NCBI GenBank assembly: GCA_947477655.1
Contig: CANJTS010000006.1
Location: 62,001-126,000, forward strand
From: CAILUG01 sp903844415
GTDB lineage: Bacteria > Pseudomonadota > Gammaproteobacteria > Pseudomonadales > Pseudohongiellaceae
DNA length: 64,000 bases
Reading direction: 5' to 3'
Below the pieces are notes generated by a model. That model worked only from the letters and a program-made list of their open reading frames with translations. It was not told the origin of the DNA and did not search any database. The translations under genes and the position numbers were made by a program. Within the stretch, counting starts at the first letter, position 1. Every line of letters starts with the position of its first letter. Positions 27,634 through 36,354 of the stretch are shown here, in pieces.

Positions 27634-30600
27634 TGAACACATCCAGACAGCTTGATCTCTATCTCCAAGCCTTCAGGGCACGACTACGCAAACTCGCCTT
27701 GATGAGAGGCGCGGCGGCTACTGCCGTTGTCTTCCTAGTAGTTGCCACGGTTGGCGCCTGGTTTTCGGCTGAGAGTGGCTTTGCCAGTATCACCACCAAT
27801 GTGTTCCGGATTTTTTTGGTGCTGGCACTAGCTGCTGTCATTACCAAGCTTGTGCTGGGTCCGTTGCAACGCATTAAAAATGGTATCAGTGACCAGGTGG
27901 AACAACGTGTTCCCGCGTTTAATGGCCGCATTGAAACCTATAGCCAGATGTCTGCCAGCAACAATCCTTTTATCGATTTGTTGGCGGAAGATGCCCTCAA
28001 GATCAGCGCTGTGCATCCGGTCGAACAGCGCATCACAGCAGTGGAAATCAACAAGGCTGGCGCAGTACTGGCCGGCTCTGCACTGGTATTAATTTATCTG
28101 CTGATCGCAGGACCTGGCTTTTTGAATTATTCCCTACGCAACTTGCTGGCTGGCTGGGCCTTCAGCGATTTGCTGCCGCCACAATCTATTGTGGTTACAC
28201 CCGGCGATGAAAGTGTACGGCGCGGCGCCAATGTACGCATCACTTCAGTAATGGAAGGTTTTGCTCCCGATGAAGCAATAATTAATTTAAAAAATACCGA
28301 TGGCGAATGGGAAACCGTCGCCATGGTTCAAGGCCCACTCGGCTTTGAGTTCACTTTTTTCTCCATGCAGCAAGGCATGAGTTACTACATCAGTTCGACT
28401 GGGCTACGCAGCCCCGAATATCTGATCAATGTAGTGGATGTACCGAACATTGAAAATCTGTCACTGACTTACCACTATCCCGAGTGGACCGAGCGCGATC
28501 CCGAAACATTTAGTCAAGGTGACATCAACACCCTGAGTGAAACACGCGTTGAACTTACCGTTACTACTTCGGCACCACTGGGCGTGGGCGAATTAATCCT
28601 CAACAGCACCAGTCAAGATATGCGTTTGAACGGCAATCAAGCCGCGGGCGAATTCACCGTAATGGCCGAAGGGGAATATTACATCGCTGCTATTGTGGGC
28701 GGCGAACAAGTACGACTCAGTGATGATTATTTCATTCGAATTACCGCCGATGGCAAACCTGAAATCGAAATCACCCGCCCCGGCGGCGACTACAACGCCA
28801 GTAATATTGAAGAAGTGTTGACTCGCATCGAAGCCAAAGACGACTACAACCTGCAAACGGTGGCCTTGCAATATTCTGTTAACGGTGGCGATTGGGAAAA
28901 AGTCGACTTTAGTGCAGATCAACGTACAGTCACTGCTGACCATATGTTTATGCTCGAAGACTTGACCACCGTGGCCACCCGCAAAATAGAAGCTAACGTA
29001 GGTCAGTTTAATGTGGTGCTGGATGAAGATGCCCTAGCAGAGCCTGTTGTAGAACCTACATCCGCCAACGGTAGTACAGAAACGAATGCCACTACTGAAG
29101 TGACCGAGCCCGCGCCAGAACTTATTCCGCTGCAACCGGGCGATATTATTTCTTACTATGCACAGGCCAGCGACCGTGGCAACACGGTGCGTACCGACAT
29201 GTATTTTATTCAGATTCAGCCTTATAACCGGCGTTATTCCCAGTCACAACTTTCGGGTGGTGGTGGCGGCGGCGGTGGTGGTGGCGGTCAACAACAAGAC
29301 GAAATTTCCCAGCGTCAGCGCCAAATTATTGTGTCGGCCTGGAACCTGATTCGTGAACAAGCCGAAGACACTACCAACACTCAAGTCGAAATAAATTCTA
29401 AATTACTTTCCGAACTACAAACCACGCTGGCTGAACAAGCCAGCACCCTGGCGCAACGTACTCGGGATCGGCAACTGACCGACGCAGACCCGCGTATTGA
29501 AGAATTTGTTAACAACATGGAACAAGCGGTGCAGAGTATGCACCCCGCCTCTGAGCGCTTAGCCGTAGTAGAACTGAACGAAGCTATGCAACCGGCACAA
29601 GAAGCCCTGCAACATTTGTTGCGTGCCGAATCCATATTCAATGACATCACCCTTCAGCAACAACAAGCCGGTGGCGGTGGTGGTGGCGGTGGTGGTCGCG
29701 CCAGTGAAGATTTGGCCGAAATGTTTGAACTTGAAATGGACCGCGAACTTAATCAATACGAGACCGGAGCCAGTGTAAGTCCACAGGCCCAGCAGGAAGA
29801 AGCTGCTGACATCATGGATAAATTGGATGAGCTTGCTAAACGTCAGGAACAACTGGCCAACAATTTGAGCAATCAATCCCAGCAACTTACTGAGGCACAG
29901 CGTTATCAGCAAGAAATGTTGCGTCGCGAAGCTGAAGAATTACAGGAACGTTTGCAACAATTAACCCGGCAGCAACAACAGCAAGCCAACAATCAGCAGG
30001 GACAAGAAGGGCAGCAGGGACAACAAGGTCAACAAGGTCAACAGGGTCAACAGGGTCAGCAGGGACAACAAGGTCAACAGGGTCAGCAACAAGCTGGCGC
30101 TGATGGTCAGCAGCAAGGGCAAGATGGCGAACCCGTGGCACAAAGCGAATTAGAGCGCCGCATGGACAGTGCTATCCGCGCCATGAATCAAACCGCCGAA
30201 GGCATGCAAGGCAACATGACTCCCGAGGAGTTGCAACGTGCTGCTGCAGAAGCCCAACGTCAACTCGAAGGCGCAAGCGAGCAGATCGCCCAGGATCAAC
30301 TGGCTGGTATGCAACAGTCATTCGAGAACATGGCCAACCTCAGTGAGCAAATGTTGCAAGATCAGGAACGCATGGAACAACAATTACAAACGGCGACCGC
30401 AACCGCCGTTAAAGAACGCGAAAGTGGCTCAAACCCCAATAGCCGCGGCATGACCTTAACAGAAGAATCTGTTCTTGCTGAGCAAAAACAACAACTCGCT
30501 GCCCAGCTGCGCGACTTGCAACAAGACATGATGGATGCCATGCAAAATTTCAGCGATGAAGTACCTCAGGCCAGCAACGAATTGCAACGCGCTACTGACA

Positions 30601-31382
30601 CCGTCACCGAAAATGAGTTACAACAAGCAGTGACTGATGCGGCGCTTTATATCGATGCAGGTTATGGCCTCTATATTGCGGGCAACGAAAGTTCTGTCAC
30701 CGCTGGTATGCGCGATTTGGCCGAACGCCTAGAGCGTGCCGAGCAACTGGTACAAAATGCAGATGCACCCGGCAACAGTGATCTGGATCGCGCACGCCAA
30801 CAAGCACAAGATTTAAGAACACAGTTACAACAATTGGCACAAGGTGACCAACCCGGCGCAGGCCAGGCGGCTAGTGATCAACCCGCGCAGCAAGGACAAC
30901 AAGGTCAAGGTCAGCAAGGACAACAAGGACAACAAGGACAACAAGGTCAAGGACAGCAAGGTGGTGGAAACGGCCAGAACATCGGTGCTTTTGGTGGCGG
31001 TCGCAATGGAGGCGCTTGGAATGGCAATTCTGATCTGGATCGTGCTATCAACCTGCCAGAAAATTTCTTCGACAATGTTGGCCAATTCACCCAAAACGCT
31101 CGCGCTGCAGTGCAAGAACTGGAGCTGAGCACCGAAGAACTTGCGCAAATGTACGACCTGATCCGGCAACTGGAATTCCAACAGACCAACCGCAACGATA
31201 CTATTTTGGCGCAGGAATACGGCGACATGTTGGCATTGATTGAACAACTGGAAGTAGGCCTGCAACTGAGCACCGATGCCAACAACCCCAACAACGTACG
31301 CACCAGCACCAACGACAAGATCCCAGAAGAATACAAGGATTCTGTAGCTGAATATTTCCGCCGCCTCAGCCGGGAAGAATAA
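27633..31382 (+). CDS. DUF4175 giant membrane protein with QQG and poly-Gly tracts
   Basis: A protein of about 1249 residues, last gene of the MoxR operon. The start at 27633 (MNTSRQLDLYLQAF) overlaps the upstream stop as TGATG; the longer open frame is a shadow of the BatA end. Three helices lie within the first ~170 residues, followed by extracytoplasmic beta domains. Then come poly-Gly tracts (11 Gly at 542-552, 9 Gly at 680-688), long Gln-rich coiled-coil regions, and two QQG repeat tracts (about 788-817 and 1086-1110). The layout matches DUF4175, which commonly closes MoxR/BatA clusters. The repeats are probably flexible spacers across the periplasm and are likely to vary in length between strains. 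Confidence 0.9.
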   Translation: MNTSRQLDLYLQAFRARLRKLALMRGAAATAVVFLVVATVGAWFSAESGFASITTNVFRIFLVLALAAVITKLVLGPLQRIKNGISDQVEQRVPAFNGRIETYSQMSASNNPFIDLLAEDALKISAVHPVEQRITAVEINKAGAVLAGSALVLIYLLIAGPGFLNYSLRNLLAGWAFSDLLPPQSIVVTPGDESVRRGANVRITSVMEGFAPDEAIINLKNTDGEWETVAMVQGPLGFEFTFFSMQQGMSYYISSTGLRSPEYLINVVDVPNIENLSLTYHYPEWTERDPETFSQGDINTLSETRVELTVTTSAPLGVGELILNSTSQDMRLNGNQAAGEFTVMAEGEYYIAAIVGGEQVRLSDDYFIRITADGKPEIEITRPGGDYNASNIEEVLTRIEAKDDYNLQTVALQYSVNGGDWEKVDFSADQRTVTADHMFMLEDLTTVATRKIEANVGQFNVVLDEDALAEPVVEPTSANGSTETNATTEVTEPAPELIPLQPGDIISYYAQASDRGNTVRTDMYFIQIQPYNRRYSQSQLSGGGGGGGGGGGQQQDEISQRQRQIIVSAWNLIREQAEDTTNTQVEINSKLLSELQTTLAEQASTLAQRTRDRQLTDADPRIEEFVNNMEQAVQSMHPASERLAVVELNEAMQPAQEALQHLLRAESIFNDITLQQQQAGGGGGGGGGRASEDLAEMFELEMDRELNQYETGASVSPQAQQEEAADIMDKLDELAKRQEQLANNLSNQSQQLTEAQRYQQEMLRREAEELQERLQQLTRQQQQQANNQQGQEGQQGQQGQQGQQGQQGQQGQQGQQGQQQAGADGQQQGQDGEPVAQSELERRMDSAIRAMNQTAEGMQGNMTPEELQRAAAEAQRQLEGASEQIAQDQLAGMQQSFENMANLSEQMLQDQERMEQQLQTATATAVKERESGSNPNSRGMTLTEESVLAEQKQQLAAQLRDLQQDMMDAMQNFSDEVPQASNELQRATDTVTENELQQAVTDAALYIDAGYGLYIAGNESSVTAGMRDLAERLERAEQLVQNADAPGNSDLDRARQQAQDLRTQLQQLAQGDQPGAGQAASDQPAQQGQQGQGQQGQQGQQGQQGQGQQGGGNGQNIGAFGGGRNGGAWNGNSDLDRAINLPENFFDNVGQFTQNARAAVQELELSTEELAQMYDLIRQLEFQQTNRNDTILAQEYGDMLALIEQLEVGLQLSTDANNPNNVRTSTNDKIPEEYKDSVAEYFRRLSREE
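29994..30083 (+). repeat. 9-base in-frame repeat encoding QQG, ten units
   Basis: Ten consecutive nine-base units of the type CAACAAGGT, with synonymous variants, encode Gln-Gln-Gly repeats (one unit reads QEG) inside the DUF4175 gene. Confidence 0.95.
30888..30962 (+). repeat. Second QQG-encoding repeat tract
   Basis: Seven nine-base units of the same CAACAAGGA type, interrupted twice by six-base QG units, near the end of the DUF4175 gene. Confidence 0.93.
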
Positions 31383-31388
31383 CAGGGT

Positions 31389-31440
31389 AAAGACCGGGGT
31401 TTCTCCGATTTAAAATCGTAAGTAACCGTGGTCTTTTCCT
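31389..31440 (+). terminator. Nested hairpin ending the MoxR operon
   Basis: AAAGACC (31389) pairs with GGTCTTT (31430-31436), with an inner GGTT/AACC pairing and an innermost CGAT/ATCG hairpin. A short T-rich end (TCTTTTCCT) follows. It lies seven bases after the DUF4175 stop. Confidence 0.65.
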
Positions 31441-31464
31441 AAGTTTTATAATTTTGGAAATGTG

Positions 31465-32154
31465 ATGGAAACTATTGTAATAAGCGGCGCCAATCGCGGC
31501 ATTGGGTTGGAACTGGCAAAACAATTTTTGAATGCTGGCCATCGCGTTATCGCTGGCTGTCGCAACCCTGCCAATGCCACTGCGTTACGTGCGCTTGCAG
31601 GCAACGACCTACTAACCATACTGCCTCTTGATGTAGCAGTTACCCAATCGATCACAACTTTTTGTCAGCAGCTCAGTCACGAAACCATTGCTGTGTTAAT
31701 TAACAATGCAGGCGTGATGGGCGGCGACAAACAAGGCATGCACGAGATGGATTACGCCGCGTGGGCAACCACGCTGGCAATAAACACCTTTGCCCCTTTT
31801 CAACTTGCCACTGCATTGCTGCCCAATCTCAAACGCACCCAACGCCCTAGAATAGTGACGCTTTCCAGTCAAATGGGAGCATTCAATCTGCCCATGCATC
31901 CCGGGACCTATGCCTACCGCAGCTCAAAAACTGCCGTCAGCAAAGTGATGCAGGTGCTCGCTTGGGAGCTTAAAAGTGAGGGCGTCATTGTTTGTCCTGT
32001 GCATCCCGGTTGGGTGCGTACCGATATGGGCGGTGAGAAAGCCGATATTTCAGCGGCTGAAAGTGCAGCCGGTCTATTCAACTTGATCAACTCCATGACG
32101 ATGGAGCATTCAGGACGATTCTGGACTTGGCAAGGTATAGAGCATCCATGGTGA
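31465..32154 (+). CDS. Short-chain dehydrogenase/reductase
   Basis: A 229-residue classical-type SDR. The nucleotide-binding motif is SGANRGIG near the N-terminus, followed by NNAG at the expected distance, a Ser in TLSSQMG, and the catalytic YRSSK (YxxxK). It is an NAD(P)-dependent oxidoreductase of unknown substrate. The ATG at 31465 follows GGAAATGTG; a GTG three bases earlier is the alternative. The amidotransferase gene starts 15 bases downstream. Confidence 0.92.
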   Translation: METIVISGANRGIGLELAKQFLNAGHRVIAGCRNPANATALRALAGNDLLTILPLDVAVTQSITTFCQQLSHETIAVLINNAGVMGGDKQGMHEMDYAAWATTLAINTFAPFQLATALLPNLKRTQRPRIVTLSSQMGAFNLPMHPGTYAYRSSKTAVSKVMQVLAWELKSEGVIVCPVHPGWVRTDMGGEKADISAAESAAGLFNLINSMTMEHSGRFWTWQGIEHPW

Positions 32155-32169
32155 ATATCAGTACACCTT

Positions 32170-32865
32170 ATGAAAATTCATTATCTGCAACATGTAGCAT
32201 TTGAAGGTTTAGGAAATATAGAGCCACACTTGCGCGCGCGTGGCCATGATCTTTCAGGAACACAATTTTTTAACAACCAAACCTTGCCGGATCCTGCAAG
32301 TATTGACTGGTTGATTGTGCTGGGTGGACCGATGGGAGTTAGTGATGAGTTGTTATATCCCTGGCTAGCAGCTGAAAAAGTTTTTATTAAAGCAGTAATC
32401 TCATCCGGCAAACATGTATTGGGAATTTGCCTAGGGGCACAACTATTGGCTCACGTATTGGGTGCAGCGGTGTATCGTAATGATGTGCGGGAAATTGGTT
32501 GGTTCCCCTTGCAACGCCATGCCCAAACCCCACCTTCGCGACTGGCTACATTGTTTTCAACAGATACAAAAGTCTTTCATTGGCACAGCGATACGTTCGA
32601 TTTGCCAGAGGGAGCCATCGCGCTAGCCAGCAGTACTGCTTGTCTTAATCAGGGTTTTATCTGGCAAAACCGGGTAGTGGCCTTGCAGTTTCATCTCGAA
32701 ACAACACGTAAAAATGTTCAAGATCTAGTTGAACACTGTGGCGATGACTTGGATAATTCAAAGCATGTGCAAAATGCGCAAGAACTACTGGGAACACCAG
32801 CTCGGTTTACAGATTTACAAAAACTATTGGTACAAACACTAAATGTTATTGAACAAACTGCTTAA
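32170..32865 (+). CDS. Class I glutamine amidotransferase-like protein (GMP synthase-like)
   Basis: A 231-residue stand-alone class I amidotransferase domain. The nucleophile elbow GICLGAQLLAHVLG carries the catalytic Cys, and the VALQFHLE motif supplies His and Glu. LGGPMGV is the oxyanion region. This group resembles the amidotransferase half of GMP synthase, but the acceptor is unknown. Its 3' end overlaps the following P460 gene by 23 bases, so the two are probably translationally coupled. Confidence 0.9.
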   Translation: MKIHYLQHVAFEGLGNIEPHLRARGHDLSGTQFFNNQTLPDPASIDWLIVLGGPMGVSDELLYPWLAAEKVFIKAVISSGKHVLGICLGAQLLAHVLGAAVYRNDVREIGWFPLQRHAQTPPSRLATLFSTDTKVFHWHSDTFDLPEGAIALASSTACLNQGFIWQNRVVALQFHLETTRKNVQDLVEHCGDDLDNSKHVQNAQELLGTPARFTDLQKLLVQTLNVIEQTA

Positions 32866-33448
32866 AACAGGGGAAAGACCACGGCCTCCTACACTTTCTT
32901 ACTGGAGAAATCCTGGTCTATTGTCTATCGCACTATTTTTGGGCAGTACCGTTTACGCTCAAAGCGACCTTGGTATTGCTCAATATAATTCAAGCAACGA
33001 ATTACTATATCCCGCCAACCTGGATGAATGGATTCAGACCGGTGCCTCATTAGGCGGGGAATACAGCGACAATGCTTTCGACCCTGAAAGTCCTGGCAAC
33101 ATTGGGATAGTGCAAATGGAGCCCACAGCATATCGCTATTTCATGCAGCACCATAGTTATGCTGATGGCACTATGTTTTTGCTTAGCTTCTACAAAGGGG
33201 AAGGTAAATCTGAACCGCAGTTGCCCGGGTTTGTGCAAGGCGATCTACTCGCACAGGAAATTCATGTCATCGATAAAGCACGTTTTACCGAAGGACGTGG
33301 TTTCTTTTTGTTTCGAACACCAGCGCCGACCAGCAGTGTAAAAGTTGCTGATGGTAGCGAATGTGTTGCTTGTCATAATGAACATGCCGATTTTGATGGC
33401 ACTTTTTCCCAGTTTTACCCAACTATTCGCGCGCACCTGCAAGATTAA
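32843..33448 (+). CDS. Cytochrome P460-family protein
   Basis: A 201-residue exported heme protein. The leader has a longish N-region before a hydrophobic core ending TVYA. The domain follows the P460 pattern: DEWIQTGASLGGEYS, MEPTAYRYFMQHHSYADGTMFLLSFYK, PGFVQGDLLAQEIHVIDKARFTEGRGFFLFR, and one covalent heme site CVACH (174-178) in ECVACHNEHADFDGTFSQFYP. Known P460 proteins oxidise hydroxylamine or detoxify NO with a cross-linked heme; whether this one does is inference. Its start lies inside the amidotransferase gene; a later start would lose the leader. Confidence 0.88.
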   Translation: MLLNKLLKTGERPRPPTLSYWRNPGLLSIALFLGSTVYAQSDLGIAQYNSSNELLYPANLDEWIQTGASLGGEYSDNAFDPESPGNIGIVQMEPTAYRYFMQHHSYADGTMFLLSFYKGEGKSEPQLPGFVQGDLLAQEIHVIDKARFTEGRGFFLFRTPAPTSSVKVADGSECVACHNEHADFDGTFSQFYPTIRAHLQD

Positions 33449-33480
33449 TCCTGCTGCTATTTCTTATATGTAAAAAGTAA

Positions 33481-33506
33481 AAAGGGGTCAGACCCCTTTA
33501 TTTTTT
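33481..33506. terminator. Bidirectional terminator, AAAGGGGT palindrome
   Basis: AAAGGGGT and ACCCCTTT pair perfectly around CAG. T-rich sequence follows on the plus strand (ATTTTTT) and A-rich sequence precedes it, so it can serve both convergent genes. It sits directly after the minus-strand stop codon. Confidence 0.9.
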
Positions 33507-34401
33507 AATCATAAAACTCAGGTGCCTTCCGCAGTTTTCGATGTCCAATCAAATCATGTTCAATCCAGAGACTTGCATTGTGACGCACAAGAAACGCTTC
33601 AAGCTCTACACGTGAAGCGCGTGTCTGTTCAAGACTGAAATCTCTGGTGGGTAGCCTGTCAAGAGTGCGCTCTTCGGGATAATGGTACAAATCCCCAGAC
33701 AGCACCACGCCCCCTGTAACTGGCAAATTCAGGTAAATAACCTGATGGCCGGCGGAATGCCCTCTTGCTGCCTTGAGTATGACAAGACCATCGCCGAATA
33801 CGTCATACTCTTCAACATCAACAGAGATGCTCTTACTATCCTTGAGCGCAGCGAAAGTCATAGGCCGACCACTGTCGCTCGCAGGAATTGAAGGAAACAT
33901 CACCTCTTTTTCTTCAGGACGAACCAGCCAGGTTGCATGCGCAAAAAGATTCGCATTGGCGGAGTGATCCCAATGATAGTGGGACAATGCAAGATGCGTG
34001 ATATCGCTGGCAGCATAGCCAATCTCTGCCAACTGACCCAATAAAGAGGGCCCTAGTATTACAGGTCGTTCGGCCTTATCCGAACGGATAACTATTTGTC
34101 TTGAGCCTGTCCCCTCCATAACTCTCTCACTGTCAGGTACAGCACCAGCTTCCCAAAGTAAAATTCCTTTTGGATGTACTATCAGAAAAGCGGCAAGTGC
34201 CAGAGAGGTCGTTTGTACCTCGGATACCTGTAAATTATAATTGTCCGGACTCGATTCAAGTTCGCCACCATCTAAAACATAAAGTCTAAAAGATTTCTCT
34301 GCCGTGCTTTGAGCAGTGACGTTCTGGGCGAGGCCTTGAGAGAAAATGCCAAGTGTTGCCAGTATTATCAAAACTCCTCTAAGGCGTTTCAACGCTAGCA
34401 T
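33505..34401 (-). CDS. Exported metallo-beta-lactamase fold hydrolase
   Basis: A 298-residue exported enzyme (signal peptide about 1-25, ending GLA). The metal motif is SHYHWDHSANA (HxHxDH), with later ligands in RGHSAGHQVIYL, SGDLYH and a C-terminal IEHD. The order and the N-terminal YVLDGGELE segment resemble the lactonase-like subgroup that includes N-acyl homoserine lactonases, but that activity is not proven. It binds two metal ions by family knowledge. It converges with the P460 gene through a shared terminator. Confidence 0.88.
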   Translation of the reverse strand: MLALKRLRGVLIILATLGIFSQGLAQNVTAQSTAEKSFRLYVLDGGELESSPDNYNLQVSEVQTTSLALAAFLIVHPKGILLWEAGAVPDSERVMEGTGSRQIVIRSDKAERPVILGPSLLGQLAEIGYAASDITHLALSHYHWDHSANANLFAHATWLVRPEEKEVMFPSIPASDSGRPMTFAALKDSKSISVDVEEYDVFGDGLVILKAARGHSAGHQVIYLNLPVTGGVVLSGDLYHYPEERTLDRLPTRDFSLEQTRASRVELEAFLVRHNASLWIEHDLIGHRKLRKAPEFYD

Positions 34402-34515
34402 AAGCTTTACCTCAATAAGTTTTAATTAAACAAACCTTGATTCTAGTAATACTTTTATTTCTAGCAAATACCATGCGAAGGGACGGTAGCTACCCCTTGA
34501 ACAGGTTCGGGAGGT

Positions 34516-34917
34516 TTATTCGCGAGTGAGTTTGAAATCGCCAGTAGCCGAGCCGCGCTTCCAGGTACCACTGAGCGTGCGTTTGGCAGAACCGAGATTC
34601 TCGATCTTACCATCGACAACTACTTTCACCGGGCTGCCGGCTTCATCCATGCTCATGGCTTCTAGGTGCACGGTCCAGTTCGATGAGTCAAGTTCGCCTA
34701 CTTCTATGGTGGCGGCATCCGGAAAACCAGGATTGATGTTGCCGCTGAGCGTGGTGTTGCTCCAGTTCAACTCCAACACGACGTCGCTCCTGGCCTCTGC
34801 TGAGCCCCAGTCGCCTAGCCAAATACCTGCTAGAGGATGGCCATGCTGCGCCATGCTGACGGCGGGCAAACAAAGAGAGATGATGAAAGCGAGTCCTGTG
34901 GCAAGTGTTGATCGCAT
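34516..34917 (-). CDS. Small exported protein, GxWxGDWG type, copy 1
   Basis: A 133-residue exported protein (leader about 1-23, ending SMA; mature part begins QHGHPLAGIWLGDWG). It is a full-length paralogue of 37545-37952: both have LxGxINPG, a DWT/NWTVHLEA segment, V-VDGKI-NLG and a closing SGTW / GSWxxG motif. The beta-rich pattern suggests a small barrel. I recognise no function. It lies 14 bases downstream of the type D gene and ends the minus-strand group. Confidence 0.82.
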   Translation of the reverse strand: MRSTLATGLAFIISLCLPAVSMAQHGHPLAGIWLGDWGSAEARSDVVLELNWSNTTLSGNINPGFPDAATIEVGELDSSNWTVHLEAMSMDEAGSPVKVVVDGKIENLGSAKRTLSGTWKRGSATGDFKLTRE

Positions 34918-34931
34918 ACTGTCTCCAGAGG

Positions 34932-35798
34932 TTACGGAACGATTGGACTAGTACGGTCGATGCCTGAACTACCATCGCCTACCATCAGTTCTTGGGCCAA
35001 GTTGCCGTCCTGACAGAGAAACTGGAAAGTCTCCACATCAGGAGTCCAGCGCATTACCATGCCGGTCTTCCATGTGGCGGTATAGGCACCCGGATCGTCC
35101 ACAATCATCTCGTAGCTCATCGAATTGAAATCGAGGCGGGTAAGGCGTTCGATCAAATGCGCTTGTGTCGTGGTGGGCACACCGTAGGCATCGATCCAGC
35201 CGCGCTCATTAAAGCCAACCGTGTCGACGACGAGCGTATCTCCTTCCCAGTGACCAACGGAATGGCCACCGTAGCTAGGATCGAGATCGGTAGGATGCGG
35301 GCGGCCGTCCAGATAGATAGTGCGGTACGTATGTGAACCGCCAGTGTGAAAGATGTATATACGTTGTTCTTCCGGAACCTGCACGATGTCGGTACCGTAC
35401 GGAACCGCCATATTTCGAAAACCGCCCGTTGGCTTGCAGCGTCCATAGGGTTCAATCTCGTGCTCCTGACGATACAGGTAAACCGTTTCTGCCCACGGTT
35501 GGAAAGGCACAGCGCTGAACAGCGGCTTCAGGTTCATGGGGTTGCCGCCGTCAGGTCTGCCGCGGTCACGCAGGGCTGTCTGCACTTCTGTTTCTGGAAC
35601 GATGGAGCGGTAGTCGCCGCGGTTCCACACGCCTAGTTCTCCCTGCGGCGCCTCCAAGCTTACTTCGCCAGAGGGCAGGCGCGGAATAGGGCGCGCTGGC
35701 ACAGTAGCGCCATCCTGGGCCAGCAGCGGCTGTACCAACGCGCTGCTCAAGATCAACACGGACAAGATCTTTAAGGTTCCAACAGGACGGATTCTCAT
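34932..35798 (-). CDS. Exported GHWEGD-type protein, type D copy 1
   Basis: A protein of about 288 residues. I start at 35798 (MRIRPVGTLKIL) because a strong GAGGAGC ribosome site lies upstream; the open frame reaches 35825. Signal peptide ends LLAQ. Features: PFQPWAETVYLYRQEHEIEPYGRCKPTGG (first Cys), HTGGSHTYRTIYLDGRPHP, YGGHSVGHWEGDTLVVDTVGFNERGWID, a YEMIVDDPGAYTATWKTGM block, and a terminal FLCQDGN (second Cys). It is highly similar to 43728-44591. A DUF6152 gene precedes it by 39 bases on the same strand. Confidence 0.84.
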   Translation of the reverse strand: MRIRPVGTLKILSVLILSSALVQPLLAQDGATVPARPIPRLPSGEVSLEAPQGELGVWNRGDYRSIVPETEVQTALRDRGRPDGGNPMNLKPLFSAVPFQPWAETVYLYRQEHEIEPYGRCKPTGGFRNMAVPYGTDIVQVPEEQRIYIFHTGGSHTYRTIYLDGRPHPTDLDPSYGGHSVGHWEGDTLVVDTVGFNERGWIDAYGVPTTTQAHLIERLTRLDFNSMSYEMIVDDPGAYTATWKTGMVMRWTPDVETFQFLCQDGNLAQELMVGDGSSGIDRTSPIVP

Positions 35799-35837
35799 TG
35801 TTATAGCTCCTCGCATAATGCCCAAAAGACGCCCGAA

Positions 35838-36242
35838 TCAGGGCGTCTGACCTTGGCTAGATGCAGCGCCAAGTTTTACCCCAGTAGCGGCCCAAGTTAC
35901 ATTGCGTGCGTTCATACGGGGGCTGCCATCGCGTGCCAGCGAACCTTCGGCGATGATTTCGTCCCCCGTCTTGAGGGTGTCACGATCCCAACCACGGCCA
36001 CGCACCTGATGCGGAGCCCCCATCTCAAAGCCCCAATTCACCATTTTGCCCTGCTCGTCCTTGACGTTCATGTAGATCCACACGTGAGGATTGGTCCAGG
36101 CGATTCTGGTTACGTTGCCCTGAATGGTGACCGGTTTATTGGAGTCGAACTCCGCTGCAAAGGAGTGATGCGCTACAGCGTGGGTGGCGGCTCCCATGAG
36201 AGCAAGGCCGCAAACGACAAGTACTGATTTTATGTTTTTCAT
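35838..36242 (-). CDS. Exported DUF6152 protein, copy 3
   Basis: A 134-residue protein; start at 36242 (MKNIKSVLVV), which has AGAGGA upstream, not 36275. Signal peptide 1-24 ends HAVA, directly before His25-His26 (HHSFAAEFDSNKPV). Then follow G-VTRIAWTNPHVWIYMNV, W-FEMGAPHQVRGRGWDRDTLKTGDEI and EGSLARDG. It is a typical member of the family. It lies between the fused DUF6152/GHWEGD gene upstream and the type D gene downstream, the same order as the two halves of the fusion. Confidence 0.87.
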   Translation of the reverse strand: MKNIKSVLVVCGLALMGAATHAVAHHSFAAEFDSNKPVTIQGNVTRIAWTNPHVWIYMNVKDEQGKMVNWGFEMGAPHQVRGRGWDRDTLKTGDEIIAEGSLARDGSPRMNARNVTWAATGVKLGAASSQGQTP

Positions 36243-36354
36243 TGTTAGTCCTCTATTGGCTACAGTTGCATACAATTTTGCCGCGAATCGCTACTGCCGT
36301 GATCGGGGCATCAATAACACTACATCAAGCTACGAAACCTGCTTTGCCAGTTTT

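Noticed and set aside
29887..30141. Minus-strand open frames rich in Leu-Leu-Thr and Pro-Val-Asp repeats opposite the QQG tracts (also near 30825-31265)
   Set aside because: They are read-through of the plus-strand coding repeats; repeat DNA keeps the opposite frames open.
33505..34401. Calling the metallo-beta-lactamase fold protein a quorum-quenching lactonase
   Set aside because: The motif order fits several subgroups; nothing in the sequence or context fixes the substrate.
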